This document shows, piece after piece, positions 1 to 10,000 of a stretch of 64,000 nucleotides of DNA. The position numbers were made by a program, and so were the translations under genes. Below the pieces are notes generated by a model. That model made no database searches. It was not told the origin of the DNA and saw only the letters and a list, made by a program, of their open reading frames with translations. Each line of letters starts with the position of its first letter. The first letter of the stretch is position 1. Source of the stretch: Cylindrotheca closterium (lineage: Eukaryota; Bacillariophyta; Bacillariophyceae; Bacillariales; Bacillariaceae); the NCBI GenBank assembly GCA_933822405.4, contig CAKOGP040000001.1, positions 753,083-817,082 on the forward strand. Reading direction: 5' to 3'.

Positions 1-967
1 TTGCCAGATGCAGCTAGTAAAGAAGAAACTGCGGTCGTGGAACCAAAACTGGATGTCACCCCAGCAGCGGAAGCAGTGTCCACAATAGCTGAGGCTATTG
101 AAGCTATTCCAGAGACCATGGATGAGGGTGTCTTCAAGTTCAACAAGCATTTGATTGATACAGTCTACGATGTCATTTGCTTCTTGTATCCGGTCAAAGG
201 CAACGAGCGTGACTTTGCTCGCTTCTTTGTGCTTGAGACTGTGGCCAGAGTTCCTTACTTTGCGTATCTGAGTTGTTTGCATCTACAAGAAACCTTTGGG
301 GTACGGTATCCTAACATGTCGGATCGGATGAGAACACAGTACGTTGAACTTGTGCCCCCCTCAATGTGATGTTTCTGTCTTTTCACTATCTTCTTTTTCT
401 AATAACAAACTCACCGTGTTCCTTCTCCCACTATGCAGTTACGCTGAAGCCGATAATGAACTGCATCATCTCCTCATCCAAGAAAGCTTGGGCGGGAACT
501 CCAACCCAGTCGATCGCGTTTTGGCACAAACCATGGCCTTTTTCTATTATTGGTATGTGATTGCAATCTATACCTGGAACGAAGCTGCAGCCTACCATTT
601 GTCCGAATTGATCGAAGATCATGCCTTTGACACCTATTCCAATTTTCTGAAAAACCATGAGGATTTCCTCAAGTCCAAGCCGGTCCCTGACATTGCTCGA
701 AAATACTACGAAGAGGAGAACCCATTTCTCTTTGATCTGTACTGTACAGTGAAGGATGATCCAGAATGTCCACTCGACGAGCAATCGTCCGTCTGCTCCT
801 CTCGACGCCCAAACTTGGAGACTCTGTACGATGTCTTTGTTTGCATTCGAGATGATGAAAAAGAACATTGGAAGACACTCTGTAATTTGGTGCAGTTCAA
901 CGAAATGAATGCAGTGTCTGCGAAGGACGTGAAGAGTACCGTGCCAGCTCCATCAGAGAGTGCATAA
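1..967 (+). CDS. PTOX: Plastid terminal oxidase (plastoquinol oxidase), 5' end cut by window edge
   Basis: Membrane-bound di-iron plastoquinol:oxygen oxidoreductase of the thylakoid, used in chlororespiration and carotenoid desaturation. Two exons, 1-338 and 439-967, are joined by a 100-bp intron (GTACGT donor, CTATGCAG acceptor). The join restores RTHYAEADNELHH, and 288 residues are visible. The alternative-oxidase di-iron ligand motifs appear in order: LETVAR (Glu), NELHH (Glu, His), EDHAFDTY (Glu) and RDDEKEHW (Glu, His). The segment between the third and fourth motifs, with SRRPNLETLYDVF, and the FYYWYVIAIYTWNEAAAYH helix follow the plastid (IMMUTANS) branch rather than mitochondrial AOX. 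The start codon and any plastid presequence lie left of the window. Family call very secure; plastid location is inferred from subfamily. Confidence 0.9.
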
Positions 968-1321
968 ATTTGAATTTCGGACTCAAGGTATTGCTCATGA
1001 GCCATCCCAACCTCATTTCTTGCGTGGTGATTCTGATCATACACAACAATACTCATGTGGATCAATCCATTGATCGTTTGGATCACCACGACCACACGAC
1101 CATTTCCCGATCGCCAACTACTTCATTCTGGAAAAGCCAGTCGAAAAGAAAAAAGGCACATTGTGGCACAAACTACAGTACAATGCAGACGACGCAAGAA
1201 TAATAAAATAAGCCGCGCTATTGCATTGTCTCAACATTGATAGTGGTAGCTTATTGAAAATTGGGAAGCAGGTGCCCAAAAGAAAGGGTTGGGTTGTTTG
1301 TTGCACTTAGATCAGATTTGA
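968..1321. other. Intergenic, convergent 3' ends
   Basis: Lies between the 3' ends of PTOX (+) and the tail-anchored protein (-). An AATAAA hexamer at about 1202-1207 on the + strand could serve as a PTOX polyadenylation signal. No ORF with family resemblance or RNA gene is seen. Confidence 0.5.
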
Positions 1322-1789
1322 TTAGATCAGAATCCAAATGAGATATAGCATCACTGCAATCATTATGATTTGTCCAATTACAGGGAGGGATCGGAAAAGA
1401 CTGTACATGTCCACCACAAACGTCAGAAAGTATTCCTTCATACTGTAGTCGTCTTGCGCGTTGGCACCACCATTTCCTGCCAATAATCCTCGCGTCGCAT
1501 CATTGGAAAAGTTGTCTTCGAAATTCATGGATACCCGCCCAAGTGTCGGATTGCCAGCTCCACCATCCGCCAAGTTGGGTGGATTGTAATGATTACTACT
1601 ATAACCGCCCATTTCGGTCGTGGAAGGCTCCATGGCCGCTTCTCGTTCTCGTTGGACTCGAATGCGTTCCAAAAGGGAGCTTCCTCTCATCAGACTTGAC
1701 TCTGAAGAACTTTGCGACATGGAAGACAATGGTCCTGCTGCTATTGGTCCATCTCCTTGTTCGTTCAACGCGAGTAATTGTTCCTCCAT
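1322..1789 (-). CDS. Small tail-anchored membrane protein, unknown
   Basis: Predicted 155-residue protein. I do not recognise the family. The first ATG of the frame is at 1789 (MEEQLLALNE); the frame stays open upstream, but without another ATG. The middle is polar, Ser-, Asn- and Gly-rich and low in complexity, with a short charged patch (LLERIRVQREREAAME) that may form a helix. The last 19 residues are a hydrophobic segment (VIGQIIMIAVMLYLIWILI) running to the stop, the layout of a tail-anchored protein with a cytosolic N-terminus. Sharing the short interval 1790-2013 with the divergent BIN4-like gene suggests a bidirectional promoter. SNARE-like or Golgi tail-anchored proteins are possible, but no SNARE heptads are evident. 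Confidence 0.6.
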   Translation of the reverse strand: MEEQLLALNEQGDGPIAAGPLSSMSQSSSESSLMRGSSLLERIRVQREREAAMEPSTTEMGGYSSNHYNPPNLADGGAGNPTLGRVSMNFEDNFSNDATRGLLAGNGGANAQDDYSMKEYFLTFVVDMYSLFRSLPVIGQIIMIAVMLYLIWILI

Positions 1790-2013
1790 GGTCCAATGAT
1801 TTGCGTTCGTTTTGTTTGTTTTGGAAATGAAATCTGTTGGCCGTGTTTCGAGCGAGGTGGAAGGGTTCAATCACGAACGGGAATCACGAGTAGCACTGCG
1901 CGCCAGTTTCCACTCTTCATCTCCCTTGAAGCAACTACTGTAGCACTTCTCAGACGTTGTTACATGACATATCAATAGCCCATTTCAGAACTACATTCAA
2001 CTGCCTGTGAACA

Positions 2014-2815
2014 ATGCCAAAAGTCAACCGAAAAAAAGCTTCTGATGTAGTCGACTCATTGGGCTCCCCTGATAAATCAGAGGAAGACAAGGGAAACAAC
2101 AAAGCATCTCCAACTGTTTCAGATGCGAAGGCCAAGTCGAAAAAGATGGCACCCGAGGATCCCAAAAGCATTGATCCTCCGGAAAATGATTCCTTTGATG
2201 TTGTGTTACCATCTTTACTAGGGACGGCCAATGCCGGAGAGTGTACCCTGATGGTAGAAGTGAGCCCAGAAGATGCCAGATTGTTGGATTACGAAGGCAT
2301 GTCGGGAGCCATTGGCAGATTTGAAGCCAATCACCATGGCGGTGAGTTCCGGAGGGCTTCAGACATTTATTTTGTTCTATCCTATTGTTACGACAATATA
2401 TAACGGTGGTCTCACCATGTACCCTTTCTAATTCTTCTCTTCTAAAATTACAGTCATTGTGGATCTGAAGGGAAACCGATATCATGGTAGCATTTTGCCA
2501 GGACCCACTGCGATGGTGGTGAATCTAGTCAAAGGAGGCCAACTAAAGGTGGAAGGTATTACGGATGAATATGCAACTTTGGCCAAATCCAAAGATGTCA
2601 TGAAATCCCTCGATGCAGTCGTCAAGGGTGAATTCGATGATGGTTTTCGGGTCCGGGATGATAATGTCAACAAGACGGCCAGGCAGGCGGCTGCGGCCAA
2701 GGTTGCAGACAAGAAGGCCGAGGATAACAAATCATCTGTGACACCTAAAACGAAAAGGAGAGCGAGTGTTACACCTGCGAAAAAGAGTTCAGGCAAGAAG
2801 AAAAAGACAACATGA
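2014..2815 (+). CDS. BIN4: BIN4-like (MIDGET) topoisomerase VI accessory protein
   Basis: Two exons, 2014-2341 and 2454-2815, with a 112-bp intron (GTGAGT donor, TTACAG acceptor; phase 1 splits a Val codon), giving about 229 residues. The core reads GAIGRF, then VDLKGNRYHGSILPGPT, VVNLVKG and KVEGITDEYATL. It has the same order of conserved positions (GA-x-GR, DLKG-x-x-Y, ILP-x-x-T, VVN, K-x-E-x-I) as plant BIN4/MIDGET, the DNA-binding partner of topoisomerase VI needed for endoreduplication. Flanks are Lys-rich and low in complexity, ending SSGKKKKTT, as expected for a nuclear DNA-binding protein. Comparison is from memory of the plant family. An alternative would be another small chromatin protein with the same beta-barrel-like core. 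Confidence 0.65.
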
Positions 2816-3192
2816 GATTGTTAAAGTCTTGCACAGCATTATTGTTGGGCAAGTCGGAAGCAATGGTTCGGAACGAGGAATGGCTGCTATTATGGTGCAT
2901 GTCTCCTGGCATACCAGAAGCAGTGTAAGCAAATCAAGTTAGATAGACGCGGGGAAAACAGCAATACTTTGAATAGATTTGTCAATCAGACTGCCATTGA
3001 AAAACTCTCAGCATCGTACCACAAAACTGCGGTCTCCCAATCTCTGAATTAATTTTTTGCAGCAATTGTCTAGCCAGATTCATCAGTGGAAAGGCATGAT
3101 TCTACTATCGGAAATGAGCGGCGAGAACTAAGGTGCGACTGTGCGGAAAAGCTGAGATAGAACCTTGGACTTTTGTAATATAATTTATTTGT
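2816..3192. other. Intergenic, convergent 3' ends
   Basis: Between the 3' ends of the BIN4-like gene (+) and RPL22 (-). AT-rich just before 3192 (TAATATAATTTATTTG), compatible with the RPL22 3' UTR and poly(A) region on the minus strand. Nothing else seen. Confidence 0.5.
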
Positions 3193-3809
3193 TTACTCTT
3201 CGGCCTCTTCATCTCCCCCGGTGATAGAGAAGTATCTCATTTCGTAAGAGTTCTTGCTAGCGGCAACAACACGAAGGTAATCTCTCAATTGTTGTTTCTT
3301 CAAGTATCTTTTGGAGAGGTACTTCAATTGACGCTTGGAGAATTTCAGGTCGGCTGGGCTGGCAACAGTCAACTTTGTGCGGTCTCTGGAGATGACAACA
3401 TTGTTGGATGCGAGGGCTCCAGTCTTTCCTCCGATCTTGATACGTTCTTGAAGGTATGCCTCGAACATGGCAACATCCAAGACCTTATCGTCGACTGGTG
3501 CTGTGCAGTCAATGACGAATTTAACGACGCTCTTCTTTCCCTTAGCCTAGATTTACAAAAATGATGATTGTAATTCTGTGTGAGTACGCTGTTGCTGTAA
3601 AATTCAATCATTCAAGGAATTTCCATGATCCGCTGCCCCAACCCCATCAAACCACAGAGAAACCAACCAAAAAGAAGTCGTTCTCAAACGTCGTCTTTCT
3701 AGCTGGAGAAAACGTGAAATGAAGGGCCTCCGAATCAAAAAGCACAAGATCATCGATCTAGTGCTTTTGACCGGACAGGCGGATCATCGTGAAGACAATC
3801 TCTTACCAT
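3193..3809 (-). CDS. RPL22: 60S ribosomal protein eL22
   Basis: Large-subunit ribosomal protein eL22. The main exon (3546-3193) encodes [20 protein letters not shown], then [51 protein letters not shown] and YEMRYFSI, ending in an acidic tail (GGDEEAEE), all as in eukaryotic L22e. This exon has no ATG before the K-rich start. The only good initiator upstream is an ATG at 3809-3807 followed at once by a GTAAGA donor, so exon 1 codes for Met alone and intron 3806-3547 (260 bp; acceptor AAATCTAG) joins it in phase 0. The protein is 118 residues, the normal family size. ATG-only first exons are common in ribosomal protein genes. The intron is the longest in the window and holds a strong hairpin (separate entry). 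Confidence 0.92.
3738..3768 (-). promoter_or_regulatory. Hairpin in RPL22 intron, candidate eL22 autoregulatory site
   Basis: Inverted repeat: AAAAGCAC (3738-3745), A, AGATC (3747-3751), loop ATC, GATCT (3755-3759), A, GTGCTTTT (3761-3768). This makes 13 base pairs around one A/A mismatch with a 3-nt loop. On the transcribed minus strand it begins 38 nt inside the intron from the 5' splice site. Yeast Rpl22 is known to repress splicing of RPL22 pre-mRNA by binding an intron structure; the same role here is an inference. Confidence 0.4.
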
Positions 3810-4086
3810 GGTTGATGTTTTTGATATTATTGTGAAAAAGATGTTGGGCTTTCGCGATAAATTTTGCAGTAAGCGGCTAAGCGGTATTCTGTCAGTCCTT
3901 TGTCCGGAACGCCAGAAAGGTGGATCCCTTCGATCCAACATGGCCGGCCGGCTCGCCAAACTCATTTCAAATTCAAAACCAGTTCCCGACCCTCAACAGG
4001 TTTTCCCTTCACCACCAGCACCAGCATCAACACACCATTGTGCTGATTGGTAACATCTATTCAAGTGTGATCGAGAGTCATTCAAG
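3810..4086. promoter_or_regulatory. Bidirectional promoter interval RPL22 / KNL1
   Basis: 277 bp separate the divergent start codons of RPL22 (-) and KNL1 (+). It must hold both 5' UTRs and promoters. No TATA box or named element can be assigned with confidence. Confidence 0.4.
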
Positions 4087-7000
4087 ATGTCGACGATCGA
4101 AAAAGATGGCAAGGAAAATACCAGCAACCGACGTATGAGCGGCATGGACGAGAAACCATCGGTTGCTGCTTCTATCAAGACACCATCCAAGTCCACTCGA
4201 TACAGCTTGGGGTCGGCGTCCAAGTACTATTTCAAGTACATGAATTCAAGTGCAAAGAAGAAACAAAAGAAGAATACGTCCCTGGTGCAGGAAGACAATC
4301 CAAACTTTTACCTTGACTACATGAATTCAGGGACAAAGAAGCCAAAAGGCGCTTACAACGAGGACGATACTGGAAATTTGAGCCTTCTAAGCATTCCTGA
4401 ATTGGCTGGGAAGAGCTCCACCAGCAACAACAATAGCTCTCTAGATACGAGCGTACTGAGTCTGGCTTCCAGTAGTAGTGAAGGGAGCGATCTCTTGAAC
4501 AAGACAACTTCAAGCGACACAACAGAGCTAACAGCGTCAAATTTCGTCTTGGCAGCCACTTCTCGGGCAAAAGTGAGAGAGCTTTCATTGGATCACAGCG
4601 TATGGACAAAGAACGAAGCAGTCAAGCCCACCACCGAGCAACCAAAGCCTGTCATCGCACAACCTCCAAGTTCGCGAAAACCTCTGGGTGAAAGACAATT
4701 TTCAGAAACTAGCACCAACATCAAAGCGACTCTTTCGCAAGATTCTACTGGCACTGCTCCTGCTGCCACGCCTAGTGGACGAAGACTTTCTATGCGAGGT
4801 GTTTCTCCATCTCTAAGATCTCGGATCAGTGCTTCGCCCAAGAGTCTTCGTAAGTTTACAGAGGACCTCAAGAACTCTCGACTTCAACGCCAGATGCAGC
4901 GAGAGATGAGTGCCAGGAAAAATTCTGCAGGCAACTCGGGTCTTTTGAATAATAGTGTTGCCAGTGCACTAGATTCAAGTCTTTTGCTTGATGGGTCCGG
5001 GCTCTCTGTGATCAAGAAGAAGCGTTCACGAGCATCCATGATGCCAAGGATCGGTAGTACACGGGACGACAAGAAAGAGACTTCTATGATGTCCAACGAT
5101 AGCGGAGATACAACCGACGATATTCTTGGGGCAATGGATGAGATTTTTGGCCTAGCGAACAGCGATGACTATACAGAGGCACTATCAGAAAAGCCAAAGC
5201 GATCGTCTGTTACTGCAACAGCCAGTGCTGTGAACGAAGCACTGTCGCAAGAGTCCACCGAGGAGGACCCAACAAATGATTCTATTCCAGTAGCGGTTGC
5301 CTTCCAACGAAGCAGAAGAAGCAGTGGTATCATGGAGCAGCCAGAACAATTGGATGAAACAGAAGGAGCTCTCGCCTCAACCAAATCATCTGAGGCCTCT
5401 TCAAATGCGGAAATGGAATTCTCAAATGTTAATGAGACAAAGTCTACTCCTACCAAGCTTGCGCCGACCCCCCACAGCATTGCAAATCCTCGCCTTCTCG
5501 ATTCTCCTGCTCGAAATACGCGGAGCGCCAAAAAGCAATTGAGCCATAGTCGTAATGACGATGCAGCATCGCTTGGGGATCTTGGCGATATGCTTGGAGG
5601 TGTCTCTGATAATATGAGTGCCAAGTCCTCGACGACGGAGAAAGATAGCGATATTAATGGCTCTCCTTTGCATAAGAATACCAACTCTCAGCGTTCCTTT
5701 GGATCCGGAGAGAAATCAGAGCTATCAGTGGAAACAGGAAGGGAAGCTGATGGCGACACTGCTTCAGTCGGGGTCTACGGTGATCTTCTCGGCGAGCTGA
5801 CGCAAGAATCGATTAGTTGCCAACACGAAGAATCTACCGTAGAAACGGGTGAAGAAGGGGTCATACCATCACCAGGACCAAGTGTGTCTCACAAGAACAA
5901 CAGCCCACAACAAAGCCAAGCAAAGGAAGGTACAACACCTACGAAACTTGTACCTACTCCAGCTGCTAGGGACACAGAATCTATCGCAAAACTTGGTGGT
6001 GTTCTTGACATTGATTCAGAAGTAGAAAATGCGACCGAGCAGAAAAATTCTCAGTCTCCTGCTGTGAGCAACTTGTTGACGCAGCGTTCTATGGGATCAG
6101 AGGAAAAACCTGGCATCTCGGATGAAACGGATGTAGGAGGTACCACAGAAACAGCATCTCTTGGGGATCTTGGTGGTCTTTTTGGTGGGCTGACAGACGA
6201 ATCAACTGGCAACAAACAAGATGAATCTACCGCAGATGACGACAATGAAGAGGTTGTGCAATCGCCCGTCGAAAGATCGCCTAAGAAGAATGATGAGAAG
6301 GAAGGTACAACTATTACAAAACTTGCACCTACACCTCAACGAATGGAAAATCCGCGCCTCCTTGATTCTCCCGCAAGAAATACTCGGAGTGCCAAGAAGC
6401 AACAGAGTCATTCTACTGCCGGGGACGCAGAGTCTATGGGAGATATTTGTGCTAACAGTTCAAACGCAGATCAAGAGCAAAGTTCTTCTGCTATTAGCAA
6501 CTTGTTGACACAGCGCTCTATTGGATCGGAAGAAAAGTCCGTCTTCTCAAGCAAAGGAGATACCACCGAAACATTGTCATTTCCCGACATAGGTGATATC
6601 TTTGGTGTCCTAACGCAAACAACAGCCGAAAGTAACTCTCCAATGGCTCCGCGACAGACATATTTCGAGAATGCGGACTCTCAAGTGATTGAATCGGAGA
6701 AGACACAGGCCGAAGATGCGAGCGTTGAGAAACTTTTGACGAAAGATAGCGACCAGCGCGGTCCTAGCCAGGACTCAAAGGTACCCAGTAGTCCTAGTGA
6801 CTATCTGGCACCAGCAAAACTTGCACCCACTCCACAACGGATGGAAAAACCTCGATTTCTCGATTCTCCTGCTAGAAATACTCGAAGTGCCAAGAAGCAG
6901 CAGAGCTCTCGGGATGACGAAAATACAGCGTCTGTGGCATTTCGTGCCGTCGACCTTGGTGATGGAGCAGTCAATGGAAATATCAGTCAAGGTCAGAGTA

Positions 7001-10000
7001 GGTCACAGGACAAGGTCTCATCCCAGCGTTCGTTCGGATCCGAAGAGAAGTCAAGCCCTTTGCATGAGAAAAACACCTTCACCGAAACCGCATCTCTCGG
7101 GGATATCGGAGATATTCTAGGTGAAATCCCACAATCGTCACCAGAAAAAGCTTCCACTTCACAGACGAGTCAAGAAGATGCAGTGGTATTGAATTCGCCG
7201 CCTAGAGTGGGTCGGAGCTCCATGGAAGATTCTGGTTTTGATATCCCTTCACCGTCAAAGGATAGCACTGAAGGTCTTGACGATTCAAGCACCTCGTTTA
7301 ATGCTCAGAGCGAACAGAAGTCTCAGCCTAGCAAATCATATCCTTCCCCTCAAAATGAACTTCTTGATCGAGATTCTAGTCAAACGAAGACAAAAGAATC
7401 GACGACCAAATTAACCACTACACCTCAACGAATTGAGAATGCACGCTTTCTCGATTCTCCAGCTCGGAATACTCGAAGCGGAAAGAAACAACAGAGTTCG
7501 GTTGATGATACAGGCGATCATACAGCATCGATTGCCGCCGATCTCAGTAGCATCTTTGGCAGCTCTACGAAACGTAGAAGTATGGACGCATCTATGAATC
7601 GCGACCAGGCTTTATCGCCCTCGGAAAACAATGAGTTGTCCCAACGATCGTTTGGATCCGTCGAAAAAGTGGATATACAAGACAGCGACACCAATACAGA
7701 TACGGCATCTCTCGCTGATATCGGCGATATTCTTAGCGGGTTGTCACAGGATACTGGATACAACAGTTCTCCTGTCGCAGAAAGTTTGAGAGGACCAGAT
7801 TCGCCAAGACAAGAACATAGCAGCCCGGTGGAGCAAATGGAGGAGAAAGCCATCTTCTCGCAGCGTTCGTTTGGATCTGAACAGAAATCCATCAGATCGG
7901 ATGACGAGAATAAGGGAGACGATACCGAAACGGCAACAATCGGGGATATCGGTAATATTTTTGGTGGGCTTACAGAGCCGTCAGCAGAAGATAGCCCTGC
8001 CATCAGTCTGAGACGTGCTGCTTCAGCGGTATTGGATACTCATCGAAGTGTAAACGAAACAACAGATTCTGAGGAGACCGTATTGGAGAATAGTCTCATT
8101 GAGTCGAATGAGAAAGAGAATGATGTAATGCAAGGTGAATCAAATCAGTCGATTGGAATCGATGCGTCAAATGAAGGAGTTGATCAATCAATAAACCTTA
8201 GCTCTCCGCCAAGAATGTCTCAAAGTCGACCATCCAGTGGTCTCAGGCTGAACTCAAGTCAACGCAAGAGAAGAGCTACGCCCACAAAGCTTGCACCGAC
8301 TCCAGAACGAATTCTAAATCCGAAGCTTGTCAATTCTCCTGCAAGGAACACACGGAGCTCCAAAAGAAAGCACCACGAAGGCGACGATTCTAGTTCTGTG
8401 TCTATTTCTTCAAGCATACCTTCATCAGAATCCGACGAAGAAAATTTGTCTTCTTCAAAGAGACACCAATTGACAAAGGAATCTTTTGGCTCGGACCTTT
8501 CAGTTTCCAAGGACGACGAAAACGATACGCGAACTGCTGCTTCCATGGAGGAAATCAATTCCATTCTTTTTGAGCTCGCCCAACAAGCACCAACTGAAGG
8601 TTCTCCCATTGCAGAATTGAACCCGATTGTACAGAACTTCGATGCATCGCAAAATGCATCGCAGTTCAAAGATGACACTGGGGATCTCAGCAGATCTCAA
8701 ATTTCAAAAGAAGGGCTCGAACGCAACCATTCTCATATGTCGATGTCATCTGTGGAAGAGGAAACATCACAAAGTATGAGGAATACACGATCACACCACA
8801 GCATGATGAGTGAAGCGAGTAGAGATCATTCTATCGATATGGGAAGTCAACGTCAAGGAACTCCTAGCAAGGTGTCTTCAACGCAGAAGTCTCCCATGCG
8901 CCTGCAACCAAATTCACATGTAAAGCCAACGCCAACGAAGATTCAGCCATCCCCACGCAGAGTTTTGAATCCCAGGTCGATTCATTCACCCGCACGGAAT
9001 ACAAGAAGTGCAAGAAAGGCCGCAGAAGTCCACAATATGGAAAGCGATCAAGAAACGCGAGAAGAAAGTAAGCGAAAATTGCCACCGTACGATTCAGAAG
9101 ACCTTAGATCTCCTATGCCGAAGAAGTTCAAGCCTGTGGGGATCTTGAGCTCTAAGAAACGTCGCGCACAGAAAACTGATAGCGCTCAGCGAACCATCTC
9201 ATTCGGTTCGCCTGAGGCGGCTTTGTATCATGTTGGTAGCCCTTCAGGAAATTTTACTCCGCTACCTCGAAGCCGTGCGAAGGCACTTTTTGCAATTCCA
9301 AGCAAAAATGAATCTACTTCATCTTCGGACGTATCCGGTGAAGAGACTGTAGGAATCGAATCGAACATGCATATCCTAGTGGATAGAATCACTGCAGATA
9401 ATATGCAAGAGTCTCCGGAACTCAGTCCAATTGCCAACGACCAAGACAGTTCGAGGATTCACAATTTGAGTGCGTCAGGTAAAAAGAGCATGGACGAAAC
9501 TGAAGATAGCAGAGGAGACAACGAGCATACTGTAGAGCTGGAACTAGGTATTGATCAATTGTTGGCAAACGCATCCAAGGGCATCGAGGGGGAAAACGAA
9601 CACACAGTTCAACTTGAAGGGGGTATGGAACAATTGGTGGCAAACGCCTTGAACTCCGAGGCCAAAGCACCACCACCGACAAATATAGAAAAATTCACTG
9701 ATACACGAAATTCCTCTCCAGCAGATTCTTCTGTTGACATGGCAGATAGCCGCAGCATAGCTTCGATGAACGCACAAACAGGAAAGTATACATCTGAGTT
9801 CAAAATGACGGCCATGGACGCACAGAAGCTCGACTTTAGTATACAAGCCTCTGAAAGTGACAGTGACGATTCGATGGATGTCGATGAAGGAAACACTGTT
9901 CCCCTGGAAGTCGATATGACATCTTTGCTTGCTGCGAATGGGACACTTGGCAAGAAAAAGGAGATCATTGACAACAGCGTAGACACTACAGAAGATGAAT

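Noticed and set aside
3547..3806. C/D snoRNA in the RPL22 intron
   Set aside because: GATGAT occurs on the transcribed strand but no full UGAUGA box with a matching CUGA at a suitable distance was found.
7518..8003. Long reverse-strand frames opposite KNL1 repeats (also at 5169-5684 and 8259-8678)
   Set aside because: Antisense shadows of the repetitive Ser-rich coding sequence; no independent features.
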